NCBI GenBank assembly: GCA_026710565.1
Contig: JAPOQV010000081.1
Span: 1 to 19,688 of the forward strand
Length of the DNA: 19,688 nucleotides
Direction of reading: 5' to 3'
Source of the DNA: Spirochaetaceae bacterium
GTDB lineage: Bacteria; Spirochaetota; Spirochaetia; SZUA-6; Bin103
Shown piece after piece: positions 1 to 7,384 of the stretch. Made by a program: the position numbers and the translations under genes. A model generated the notes under the pieces. It saw only the letters and a list, made by a program, of their open reading frames with translations, did no database searches and was not told the origin of the DNA. Each line of letters begins with the position of its first letter. The first letter of the stretch is position 1.

Positions 1-80
1 CCCTTTTCCCGGCCGCGTTCGGATCCCCGCGCCCGCGCGGGCCCCCCCCCCGCCCGGGCGCCCCCCCCCCCCGCCGGCGG
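1..80. other. Low-complexity C-run tract at the left edge, probable assembly artefact
   Basis: The first 80 bases contain two runs of ten or more C (42-51 and 61-72) separated by GC-only sequence. Read on the minus strand they are G runs placed exactly where the SAF domain of the oxidoreductase should continue. No protein family reason for a poly-glycine tail is known to me. G runs at read ends are a known artefact of two-colour Illumina chemistry, so a bad contig end is likely. Confidence 0.6.
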
Positions 81-1278
81 CGCCCTGCCGCTTGAGAGGG
101 GCGCCGGCCGCCAGTCCGATCGGCAGGGCATCCGCTGCCAGGGCGTCGGCGGCCGGCATCAGGCGGCCCCAGACGGTCGCGCCGCCCTCCCCGTCCAGCA
201 CCTCTCCTTCGCGCAGGTCGCGCTTGGCGACCGCTACCACGTCGGCGGCGAACCGTTCCGGCGCTCCGGTAGGCTCCGCGCGCAGCGCCGCGGAGGCGAC
301 GCTGATGCCGAGCTCCAGCCCGATCAGGTGCGCCGGGCGATAGAGCGCCGCGTACCGGCCGCTCCGATCGGTGGCGACGCCGTACTCCTCGAAACAGCGC
401 GCCGCGTAGTCGGACGGGGCGGCGAACGTCACGTACACGCCCCAGCGCAGGTCGCGCTCGACCGGACTGCCGTCGCGCTGCAGAGACGAGACCACCTCCA
501 CCGTGCCCGCGTGCGGCAGCGTTCCGCCGTCGCCGGCCGGCTTCAGCGTCTCGGCCAGATCGTCGCTCCCGCACGGCGGGAAGCGCAGCCCGCCGGACGC
601 CGGACGCAGCCCCGTCGCGTTCGCCACCGCGGCCATCTCGATCGCGGACTTGGTGCCGTCCAGGAACGAGTTGAACATCCTGGCGTTCATGCCGCCGCTC
701 GCGGCGCGCTCCGGGGTGATCCCGTAGTGCTGCCACACGGTGTCCGGCGTGGAGGCGTGGTAGGCCGGCAGGTACTTGGTGCCCTTGCCGGCGCAGACAA
801 CCTCGAACCCGCACGTGCGCGCCCAGTCCACCAGCTCCACGATCAGGGCCGGCTGATCGCCGTAGGCCAGCGAGTAGACGGTGCCCGCCTCGGCCGCGCG
901 GCGAGCCAGCAGCGGGCCGGCCAGCACGTCCGCCTCGACGTTGACCATGACCACGTGCCGGCCGGCGGCGATGCAGGCCAGCGCGTGGCGCACCCCGGCG
1001 ACCGGATCGCCGGTCGCCTCGACCACCACCTCCGGATCGCCATGGCCGAGCACGCTGTCCGCGTCAGGGAACAGGCCGATCGCCGCGATCTCGGCATCGT
1101 TCCAGCCCGACCGCCGCAGCGTGGCCTGCGCCCGCTCCGGCGCCAGATCGCACACGCCCACGACCCGCATGCCCGGCGTGGTGCGCACCTGCGCCAGAAA
1201 CATGGAGGCGAACTTGCCCGCGCCGATCATCGCGACGCGCACCGGATCGGACTCGCGTGTCTTCAGGAGTCGGTACAT
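1..1278 (-). CDS. NAD(P)-dependent homoserine-dehydrogenase-like oxidoreductase with SAF domain (3' end cut by window)
   Basis: I translated this frame by hand; it is open for 426 codons from ATG at 1278 to base 1 with no stop. The N-terminus carries a Rossmann dinucleotide motif (VAMIGAGKF, about residues 14-22) followed by VVGVCDL and a VVVEATGDP segment, as in homoserine-dehydrogenase-like and Gfo/Idh/MocA-like enzymes. The C-terminal part (VAKRDLREGEVLDGEGG, then LPIGLAAGAPLKR) matches the SAF domain of the family of predicted oxidoreductases of about 430-440 residues. The substrate is unknown; a cytoplasmic sugar-acid or polyol dehydrogenase role is only a guess. After about residue 399 the frame becomes glycine/arginine low-complexity sequence from the C runs at 41-72, which is not family-like and is probably an assembly artefact, so the true C-terminus is not seen. 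The next gene upstream on this strand ends 44 bases away. No clear Shine-Dalgarno sequence precedes the start. Confidence 0.85.
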   Translation of the reverse strand, partial: MYRLLKTRESDPVRVAMIGAGKFASMFLAQVRTTPGMRVVGVCDLAPERAQATLRRSGWNDAEIAAIGLFPDADSVLGHGDPEVVVEATGDPVAGVRHALACIAAGRHVVMVNVEADVLAGPLLARRAAEAGTVYSLAYGDQPALIVELVDWARTCGFEVVCAGKGTKYLPAYHASTPDTVWQHYGITPERAASGGMNARMFNSFLDGTKSAIEMAAVANATGLRPASGGLRFPPCGSDDLAETLKPAGDGGTLPHAGTVEVVSSLQRDGSPVERDLRWGVYVTFAAPSDYAARCFEEYGVATDRSGRYAALYRPAHLIGLELGISVASAALRAEPTGAPERFAADVVAVAKRDLREGEVLDGEGGATVWGRLMPAADALAADALPIGLAAGAPLKRQGAAGGGGGRPGGGGARAGAGIRTRPGKG

Positions 1279-1322
1279 GCCGAATTACGAACCCGAGGAA
1301 ACCGGTCGTGTCAACGTCGGCT

Positions 1323-1922
1323 TCAGATGCACGAAGAAGCCGATCCTGCCCGCTCCAGGTCAAGCCATGCCGTCCGGAACGCACTACGCTCGGGGTCATG
1401 GCGACGAAAGCCCTCGACAACCCTGTCTCTCGCCTCACACTCCGAAAAGCGGGAGGTATCGACCTCGATGTCGTACCGGCCCCACGTGTGAACTCCATCC
1501 CCCAGATGCGAGCGACCCTCGCCGACTCTTCGATCACCCCGGAGCCGCTCTCTTCGTTCCAACTCGCCGATCTCACAGTGGACGCCGACGAAGAACACCG
1601 AGTGATGACGGAGCAGCGTCACGAGATCGACGTACCAACCGCGGAACTCGATCACGTGCTCGATGATCATGTCGTTGCCGGCATCGGCGATTGCCGCGGC
1701 ACAGAGGTGGAACCCGTCGAAGAAGCGCGGCCTGATGGTCCGCCACGACCACTCCCCGGTCTTCGCCTCGCGATCAACGGACGGCAGAACCTCCGCATCG
1801 ACGAGCTGATCGGAGGACCAATAGAAGAACGGCGAGCCCAAGGCGGACTGTAGGGCACGACCCAAGGTCGTCTTTCCGGAGCTGCTCGGCCCGTTCAGGA
1901 GTATGACTCGGGACGATCTCAT
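1323..1922 (-). CDS. Chloramphenicol phosphotransferase-like P-loop kinase
   Basis: A 199-residue protein of the size and layout of the CPT family (Streptomyces venezuelae chloramphenicol 3'-O-phosphotransferase is about 178 residues). It begins with a beta strand and Walker A motif (VILLNGPSSSGKTTL, residues 6-20). Asp38 in YWSSDQL sits where the catalytic Asp37 of the characterised enzyme lies. Later segments MIIEHVI, FFVGVHC and ELERRERLRGDR fit a small kinase with a nucleotide-binding arginine region. The frame is open 71 codons further upstream, but that part is not family-like; I chose the ATG at 1922 because it places the P-loop at the N-terminus as in relatives. No Shine-Dalgarno sequence is obvious. 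True substrate unknown: many CPT-like proteins lie outside antibiotic producers and may phosphorylate other small hydroxyl compounds. It is upstream of the oxidoreductase on the same strand with a 44-base gap, so co-transcription is possible. Confidence 0.85.
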   Translation of the reverse strand: MRSSRVILLNGPSSSGKTTLGRALQSALGSPFFYWSSDQLVDAEVLPSVDREAKTGEWSWRTIRPRFFDGFHLCAAAIADAGNDMIIEHVIEFRGWYVDLVTLLRHHSVFFVGVHCEIGELERRERLRGDRRVGEGRSHLGDGVHTWGRYDIEVDTSRFSECEARDRVVEGFRRHDPERSAFRTAWLDLERAGSASSCI

Positions 1923-2007
1923 GGCAGTCCGCGCTTTTCGGGAGTCACGATCGACAAGGTCAGCGTCTGTCAGCGAGGACGGTCCTGGCGATCGAGCCTC
2001 CCCGGAT

Positions 2008-2150
2008 CCGAATCGGAGTGAACCCGACACCGTCCTGCAGCGCGGATTCGGAGCGAGGCTGCGCTCGATCTGACGACTCTCCGGTCCCCGGTCGAACCAG
2101 TGGATCGGGATTGGATCCGTCCCGCTTGGGTTCACTCGACTCCGATTCGG
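2008..2150. repeat. Interrupted inverted repeat in the divergent intergenic region
   Basis: The left arm at 2008-2025 reads CCGAATCGGAGTGAACCC. The reverse complement of 2128-2150 reads the same except for five extra bases (CGAGT) after CCGAATCGGAGT. The arms are 102 bases apart. A further copy of the core (GGATTCGG) lies near 2042-2049. The arrangement could be a paired regulator-binding site, a remnant of a small mobile element or a long hairpin. Flanking sequence outside the arms does not match. Confidence 0.5.
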
Positions 2151-2250
2151 CGTCAGGGATCATCGCGCCAATTGCATCTCACTTGGGCTCTATGGGCAAG
2201 GCCGCGTCGGTCTCGGCGTGCCCACGCCACCGGCGCCACCGGAGACTCGC

Positions 2251-2279
2251 TTGACCGTCCGCCACGCCTGGACGATGAT
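2251..2279 (+). promoter_or_regulatory. Possible sigma-70-type promoter for the transporter operon
   Basis: TTGACC at 2251-2256 matches five of six consensus -35 bases. A 17-base spacer follows, then GATGAT at 2274-2279, which matches four of six -10 bases. The start codon is 56 bases downstream of the -10 box. In GC-rich DNA such matches occur by chance, so this is a candidate only. Confidence 0.3.
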
Positions 2280-2323
2280 CGTGCCTTGGTCGTGCGGGAG
2301 GGGGCGGCCTGGATCTTGACCGC

Positions 2324-2329
2324 AAGGAG
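2324..2329 (+). promoter_or_regulatory. Strong Shine-Dalgarno sequence of the solute-binding protein
   Basis: AAGGAG ends six bases before the ATG at 2336. It is the strongest ribosome binding site in the window, which fits the high protein levels usually needed for a periplasmic binding protein. Most other genes here lack a clear one. Confidence 0.75.
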
Positions 2330-2335
2330 ACCGTT

Positions 2336-4357
2336 ATGAAGCGAATCGCCACCCTCGTCGCGCTCGCCGCGCTGGTGCCCGGGCTCGTCCTGGCACAGCA
2401 GGCAAGACTCAGTCGGGAGTACACGCCGCCCAACTACGTGCTGGACGTGGCCGACTACCCGACCTCGTTCAGCGAAGCGCCCGACCTGGCCGCCAAGGTG
2501 GCTGCCGGCGAGCTGCCACCGGTCGAGGAGCGGCTGCCGGTGCGCGAGGATCTGCTCGTCGTCGAGGGCGGCTCCATCGGCACCTACGGCGGCTCGATCG
2601 TCATGTCCACCCTGGGCTCGACCGAGGCGCTGAACCGCAACGCGTCAGCGTTCGACAAGTTCATCTTCTGGGATCCGACCGGCGGACGCCTGGTGCCCGC
2701 GCTGGCCAAGGCCTGGGAGCAGAGCGAGGACGCGCGCTCGGTGACCCTCTACCTGCGCGAAGGGCTGAAGTGGTCCGACGGCCACCCGCTGACCACCGAG
2801 GACGTGCGCTTCTGGTACGAGGACGTGTACCGCAACACGGAAGTCCAGCCCGAGCCGGAGCCGGTCCTCACCCCCAACGGCGTGCCCGCCCGCTTGGTGA
2901 TCATCGACGACTACACGCTGCGCTGGGAGTTCGACGAGCCGTACTGGACCTTCCCCGAGCAGTTGGCCTGTCCGTTCTGCCCGATCGGCCGCGGATTCAC
3001 CCTGGGATTCTGGCTTCCCGGCGGCCCGGTGGCCCCGGCCCACTACATGAAGCAGTTCCATCCCGCGTACGCCGGCCAGGACGCCGTCGACAAGATGGCC
3101 GCCGACGCCGAGCTGGAGAGCTGGGTGAGCCTGTACGGCAACAAGATGAACTGGGGCCTGAACCCCGACCTGCCGGTGATCACCCCGTACAAGACCGTGG
3201 CGGGCAACCTCAACGCCAGCGCGCTGTGGAAGGTCGAGCGCAACCCGTACATCTACGCGGTCGACTCGGCCGGCAACCAGCTCCCCTACATCGACACCTG
3301 GGAGCTGCCCAAGGTGGAGACACCCGACATGGTCTACCTGCGGCTGGCGGGCCGCCAGGACGACTTCAACTGGCGGCTGCCGAAGCTCGACCAGGTGCCG
3401 TTCATGCTCGAGAACAAGGATCGCGGCAACTACGACGTCTACTTCGACTATGCCAACGCCGGCTCCGCGTCCATGATCTACGTCAACCGCACGTGGCGCG
3501 GCGACCCGGAGATCGAGGCGCTGCTGAACGCCGCGGACTTCCGGCGCGCCGTATCGCTCGGCATAGACCGCGAGCAGTACAACGAGGCGTGGATGCTCGG
3601 TCTGGCCGTGCCCGGCTCCCCGGTGGTGGCGGATCATCACCCGATGAACCCGGGCCCGGAGTATCGAACCCTGTGGCACACCCACGACCCCGATCGGGCC
3701 AATGAGCTGCTGGACGGGCTGGGGCTGACCGAGCGCGACTCGGATGGGTTCCGGCTGACCCCCGGCGGCAACCGCGTGACGATCAGCCTGGCCGTCGTGC
3801 AGTCGCATCCGGATTGGGTAGGCCAGACCGAGATCTTCGTCGAGGAGATGAAGGAGCTCGACCTGGACATCAAGCTGGACGTGCTCGCCGACGAGATGTC
3901 GGGTCAGTGGCGGGCGAACAACCAATACCAGTTCTCCTGGGGCGCCAACTGGGGCTCCGAGGACTTCTGGGGCGGTGGCGCCCCGGCCGCCGGGCTACCG
4001 GTGACCAACATCGCCACCAACGGGCAGCTCTGGGGCGTCTACTACGAGACCCGCGGCGAGAAGGGCGAGGCTCCCGATCCCGAGACCGCGGCCGACGTCC
4101 TGAAGGTGTGGGAGCTGTACGACATGGGCCACACAGTGCCGGCCGAGGAGCGCTACGATCTCGGCAAGGAGATCTGGAGCATCCTGATCGACGAGGTCTG
4201 GATGATCGGCATCGCCGGGCAGGTGTGGTACCACCCGCGCGTGCTCAACAACCAGTTGGCCAACGCGGCCGGAAGCTGGTGCGTGGACGGCAAGTGCCGC
4301 TATCCCGGCTCCTCCCACCCGGAGCTCTGGTACTGGGCATCGGCCAAGGATATGTAG
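2336..4357 (+). CDS. ABC transporter family-5 (peptide-type) solute-binding protein
   Basis: A 673-residue exported protein that captures substrate outside the membrane for the DppB/DppC-like permeases encoded next. Residues 1-20 are a signal peptide (MKR, hydrophobic core, VLA) with likely cleavage before QQ; no lipobox cysteine follows. The body has family-5 landmarks: SEDARSVTLYLREGLKWSDG with PLTTEDVRFWYED after it, ALWKVERNPYI, DFRRAVSLGIDREQYNE and a conserved-looking C-terminal EEIW-type helix (GKEIWSILIDEVW). It is longer than the usual 500-600 residues, mainly through the N-terminal 70 residues and a tryptophan-rich middle. Cysteines occur as a close pair (CPFC, about 209-212) and another pair near the C-terminus (SWCVDGKCR), possible disulfides. 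The start is fixed by the AAGGAG site and signal peptide. Ligand unknown: family 5 includes peptide, nickel, sugar and opine binders. Confidence 0.95.
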   Translation: MKRIATLVALAALVPGLVLAQQARLSREYTPPNYVLDVADYPTSFSEAPDLAAKVAAGELPPVEERLPVREDLLVVEGGSIGTYGGSIVMSTLGSTEALNRNASAFDKFIFWDPTGGRLVPALAKAWEQSEDARSVTLYLREGLKWSDGHPLTTEDVRFWYEDVYRNTEVQPEPEPVLTPNGVPARLVIIDDYTLRWEFDEPYWTFPEQLACPFCPIGRGFTLGFWLPGGPVAPAHYMKQFHPAYAGQDAVDKMAADAELESWVSLYGNKMNWGLNPDLPVITPYKTVAGNLNASALWKVERNPYIYAVDSAGNQLPYIDTWELPKVETPDMVYLRLAGRQDDFNWRLPKLDQVPFMLENKDRGNYDVYFDYANAGSASMIYVNRTWRGDPEIEALLNAADFRRAVSLGIDREQYNEAWMLGLAVPGSPVVADHHPMNPGPEYRTLWHTHDPDRANELLDGLGLTERDSDGFRLTPGGNRVTISLAVVQSHPDWVGQTEIFVEEMKELDLDIKLDVLADEMSGQWRANNQYQFSWGANWGSEDFWGGGAPAAGLPVTNIATNGQLWGVYYETRGEKGEAPDPETAADVLKVWELYDMGHTVPAEERYDLGKEIWSILIDEVWMIGIAGQVWYHPRVLNNQLANAAGSWCVDGKCRYPGSSHPELWYWASAKDM

Positions 4358-4372
4358 CGATCGACCGCTTGG

Positions 4373-4404
4373 CGCCGGGGCGGGATGCACTGCCCCGGCG
4401 TTTT
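4373..4404 (+). terminator. Hairpin with T tract between binding protein and permease genes
   Basis: CGCCGGGGC (4373-4381) pairs perfectly with GCCCCGGCG (4392-4400) across a ten-base loop, followed at once by TTTT (4401-4404). This is a factor-independent terminator shape 15 bases after the binding-protein stop and 20 bases before the first permease. In such operons a leaky terminator or mRNA-stabilising hairpin here commonly gives more binding protein than permease. Confidence 0.7.
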
Positions 4405-4424
4405 CGAAGTGCCGTGAGTGATCG

Positions 4425-5420
4425 ATGACGAGCTACGTCGTCCGCCGTCTGGTGATGGCGGTGGTGACCGTCGCGGCTATCTCGATGCTCACCTTCCTGA
4501 TCATCCAGTTGCCGGAAGGCGACTTCGTGGACAGCTACGTCCGCGAGCTGGAGTCGTTCGGCGCGAACGTGAGCCTCCAGGAGGCGGACCACCTGCGGGA
4601 GATCTGGGGCCTCAATCGGCCGCTGCCCGTGCAATACGTCAAGTGGATCACCCAATTGCTGCAGGGCAACCTGGGCACCTCGTACTCGATGCAGCACCAC
4701 CGGCCGGTCCGGGAGATCATCGCCGACCGCCTGGTGATGACCGTCGTGCTGGCCGGCTGCTCGCTGGTCTTCACCTGGATCGTGGCGCTGCCGATCGGCA
4801 TCTACTCCGCGGTCCGCCAGCGCACCCTCGGCGACTACACGGCGACGGTGGTCGGCTACGTGGGGCTGGCGACGCCGGACTTCCTGCTGGCGCTGGCGGT
4901 CATGTACTGGGTGTTCCTGCTCTTCGACACGAACCTCGGCGGGCTGTTCTCCGACCACTACCTGGATGCGCCGTGGAGCCTGGGGCGCCTCTGGGACCTG
5001 CTCAAGCACCTGCCGGTCCCCACCGCCATCGTCGGCCTGACCGGCACGGCCGGCCTGATCCGCATCATGCGCGCCAACCTGATCGACGAGCTGCGCAAGC
5101 CGTACGTGGTAACCGCCCGCAGCAAGGGCATGACCGAGGCTCGGCTGATCGCCAAGTACCCGGTGCGGCTGGCGCTCAATCCGTTCGCCAGCACCGTCGG
5201 CTACATCCTGCCGCAGCTCGTATCCGGCAGCATCTTCGTGGCGCTGGTGATGAGCCTGCCGACGCTGGCGCCGGTGCTCTACCAAGCGCTGCTGCGCCAG
5301 GACATGCTGCTGGCCGGCAACATCCTGCTGATGGTGAGCATCCTCACGGTGATCGGCACCTTCCTGTCCGACATGGTGCTGCTGTGGATCGACCCCCGCA
5401 TCCGCGTAGGGGCACGATGA
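4425..5420 (+). CDS. ABC transporter permease, DppB/OppB type
   Basis: A 331-residue inner-membrane permease. It starts MTSYVVRRLVMAVVTV, the usual N-terminal first membrane helix of DppB-type subunits, followed by an external segment (about 30-100) with GLNRPLPVQY and GNLGTSYS. Further helices lie near 103-128, 143-168, 200-215 and 258-290, and the last near 298-322. The cytoplasmic EAA loop that contacts the ATPase is at about 227-246 (YVVTARSKGMTEARLIAKYP). It lies 67 bases after the binding-protein gene, behind the hairpin, and 16 bases before the partner permease, so it is part of the same operon. Its ribosome binding site is weak. It probably forms the pore with the DppC-like protein; no ATPase gene follows directly. 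Confidence 0.95.
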   Translation: MTSYVVRRLVMAVVTVAAISMLTFLIIQLPEGDFVDSYVRELESFGANVSLQEADHLREIWGLNRPLPVQYVKWITQLLQGNLGTSYSMQHHRPVREIIADRLVMTVVLAGCSLVFTWIVALPIGIYSAVRQRTLGDYTATVVGYVGLATPDFLLALAVMYWVFLLFDTNLGGLFSDHYLDAPWSLGRLWDLLKHLPVPTAIVGLTGTAGLIRIMRANLIDELRKPYVVTARSKGMTEARLIAKYPVRLALNPFASTVGYILPQLVSGSIFVALVMSLPTLAPVLYQALLRQDMLLAGNILLMVSILTVIGTFLSDMVLLWIDPRIRVGAR

Positions 5421-5436
5421 CCGGGTCGGCACGCTG

Positions 5437-6567
5437 ATGGCAGAGGCACCGATCCGCGCCGCCACCACGGACGTCGAGAGCGAACGGCAGGAAGCGCTCT
5501 ATTCGCAATGGCGGCTCACGCGCATCCGCTTCCTGCGCCACAAGGCCGCCGTGGTCTCCGGCGTGCTGCTGTGCTGCTTCTACCTGGTGGCGATCTTCGC
5601 CGACTTCATCGCCTACTCCGACCCCAACGACAACGAGGCGTTCCGGCAGCTCATACCGCCGCAGCGCATCCGGCTGTTCGACGATGGCCGCTTGAGCCCG
5701 CACGTGCTGGAGCTCAAGCACGGGCGCGACGCCACCTTCCGGACGGTGTTCACGCCGGTTCCGGACAGCAAGATCCGCGTGCGGCTGTTCGCCCGCGGCT
5801 ACGAGTACCGGCTGCTCGGGATCTTCCCGACCGACCGCCATCTGCTCGGCACCGTGGAAACGCCGACCGAGGAGAGCCTGTTCCTGCTCGGCACCGACAA
5901 CAACGGCCGCGACCTCTTCTCCCGCCTGGTGATCGCCAGCCGCATATCGCTGTCCATCGGACTGATTGGCGTAACGCTCGGCCTGATCCTGGGCATCGTG
6001 CTGGGCGGGATATCCGGCTTCTACGGCGGCGTGGTGGACTCGGCCATCCAGCGCCTGATCGAGATCCTGCGCTCCATCCCCACCATTCCCCTCTGGATGA
6101 CCCTGGCCGCCGCGCTGCCGCACGGCTGGAGCGTCGTGCAGCGCTATCTGGCGATCACGGTGATCCTGTCGTTCTTCGCCTGGACCACCCTGGCGCGCGA
6201 GGTGCGCGGCCGCTTCCTGGCGCTACGCGAGGAGGACTACGTGCTGGCCTCCGAGGTGCTGGGGGCTACCAGGAAACGGGTGATCCTGCGCCACATGGTG
6301 CCGGCCATGAGCAGCCACATCATCGCCACCTCCACCCTGGCCATCCCCGGCATGATCCTGGCGGAGACCGGCCTGAGCTTCCTGGGACTGGGTCTGCGTC
6401 CGCCGGCCATAAGCTGGGGCGTGATGCTGCAGGACACCCAGAACCTGCGCGCGATCGCCCTGTCGCCGTGGCTGATGACCGCGGTCTGGCCGGTGATAGT
6501 GTCGGTGCTGGCCTTCAACTTCGTCGGCGACGGACTGCGCGACGCCGCCGACCCATACAGCACCTGA
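5437..6567 (+). CDS. ABC transporter permease, DppC/OppC type
   Basis: A 376-residue permease paired with the DppB-like subunit. The charged N-terminus (to about 35) leads into a first helix at 37-60. A long external segment follows (about 61-150), larger than in Escherichia coli DppC (about 300 residues in total), then the DppC signature LGTDNNGRDLFSRLV (151-165). The core has helices around 170-192, 212-228, 236-252, 297-315 and 343-365, with the EAA loop at about 265-285 (EEDYVLASEVLGATRKRVIL). The enlarged external loop is seen in many family-5 transporters whose binding protein is also long. It ends four bases before the next start codon, so translation is probably coupled with the PhyH gene. 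Confidence 0.95.
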   Translation: MAEAPIRAATTDVESERQEALYSQWRLTRIRFLRHKAAVVSGVLLCCFYLVAIFADFIAYSDPNDNEAFRQLIPPQRIRLFDDGRLSPHVLELKHGRDATFRTVFTPVPDSKIRVRLFARGYEYRLLGIFPTDRHLLGTVETPTEESLFLLGTDNNGRDLFSRLVIASRISLSIGLIGVTLGLILGIVLGGISGFYGGVVDSAIQRLIEILRSIPTIPLWMTLAAALPHGWSVVQRYLAITVILSFFAWTTLAREVRGRFLALREEDYVLASEVLGATRKRVILRHMVPAMSSHIIATSTLAIPGMILAETGLSFLGLGLRPPAISWGVMLQDTQNLRAIALSPWLMTAVWPVIVSVLAFNFVGDGLRDAADPYST

Positions 6568-6571
6568 CGCC

Positions 6572-7384
6572 ATGCGGCTCCGCGAACAGCAGCTCGCCTT
6601 CTACCGCACCTTCGGCTTCCTGCGCTTCCCCGGCCTGTTCGCGGCCGAGATCGACGCCATCACCGCCGCCTACGAGCGGATCTTCGCCGCCAGCGGCCGC
6701 GTCCACGACCACAGGCGGGCGCTGTACCTCATCCCCTTCGCCGACCGCAGCGAGTACCTGTCCGGCCTGATCGACGATCCGCGCATCGCCGGACCGGTCG
6801 CCTCCATCCTGGGCTCCGACTACAACTACGCCACCAGCGACGGCAACTACTACGTGGGCGACACGATGTGGCACTCGGACCAGCACCTGGACACGCCCTT
6901 CCACTCGGTGAAGGTTGGCTTCTACCTTGACCCGCTCACCCGCGACTCCGGCTGCCTGCGGCTGATCCCCGGCAGCTTCCGTCACGGCGACGCGTTCGCG
7001 GACGCCCTGCACGCGGTGGTGCCGATCTCGGCGGAGAACCGCAGCCGCGAAGTGTGGGGCATCCACGGCAGCGAGGTGCCGGCGCTGGCGATCGAGTCGC
7101 AGCCGGGCGACATGGTGCTGTTCAACCACAAGACCAAGCACTCGGCGTGGGGCGGCGGCACCCTGCGGCGCATGTTCACCTACAACTTCGAGGAGCGCAT
7201 GACCGGCGCGCAGGTCCCGTACCTGGCGCGAACGCTGGCCGACGTGCACGCGCGCAACGGCACCATCTATGGCGAGGCGATGCTGCGCACCGCCGGCCCG
7301 GAGCGCCGCCGCCACCTGGAGCAGCGGCTGCGCGTCGCCGCCGAGCACGGCATCAATCCCGTCGACGGAGGGTCTGCTGCATGA
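6572..7384 (+). CDS. Phytanoyl-CoA dioxygenase (PhyH) family protein, copy 1
   Basis: A 270-residue Fe(II)/2-oxoglutarate oxygenase with no signal peptide, so cytoplasmic. The iron-binding triad is visible: His101 and Asp103 in MWHSDQH, and distal His190 in HKTKHSAWGG; Arg199 or Arg200 is placed to bind the 2-oxoglutarate carboxylate. The central strand VGFYLDPLTRDSGCLRLIPG (115-134) is typical of PhyH proteins. Family members hydroxylate small molecules or lipids; the substrate here is unknown. Its start is four bases after the permease stop and its stop overlaps the next start (ATGA at 7381-7384). It therefore belongs to the transporter operon, suggesting it acts on the imported compound. 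It resembles the PhyH gene at 8480-9292 in the LYLDPL-RD-G region. Confidence 0.92.
   Translation: MRLREQQLAFYRTFGFLRFPGLFAAEIDAITAAYERIFAASGRVHDHRRALYLIPFADRSEYLSGLIDDPRIAGPVASILGSDYNYATSDGNYYVGDTMWHSDQHLDTPFHSVKVGFYLDPLTRDSGCLRLIPGSFRHGDAFADALHAVVPISAENRSREVWGIHGSEVPALAIESQPGDMVLFNHKTKHSAWGGGTLRRMFTYNFEERMTGAQVPYLARTLADVHARNGTIYGEAMLRTAGPERRRHLEQRLRVAAEHGINPVDGGSAA

Larger units (their letters stand above)
1923..2335. other. 413-base divergent intergenic region
   Basis: This gap separates the leftward kinase gene from the rightward transporter operon. I see no convincing coding frame in it. It holds the interrupted inverted repeat at 2008-2150, a possible rightward promoter at 2251-2279 and the ribosome binding site at 2324-2329, which are listed separately. 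Short open frames across it have no recognisable protein features. Confidence 0.6.

Noticed and set aside
328..1491. Long plus-strand open frame over the oxidoreductase
   Set aside because: It is rich in Arg, Ala and His with no domain; the opposite strand gives a clear Rossmann and SAF-domain protein over the same bases.
2645..3925. Long minus-strand open frame inside the solute-binding protein gene
   Set aside because: Valine/histidine/glycine-rich shadow of a GC-rich gene; the plus strand has signal peptide, ribosome binding site and family-5 motifs.
4245..5468. 407-codon minus-strand frame opposite the DppB-like gene
   Set aside because: Composition dominated by Gln, His, Arg and Asp with no fold; antisense shadow of a clear permease.
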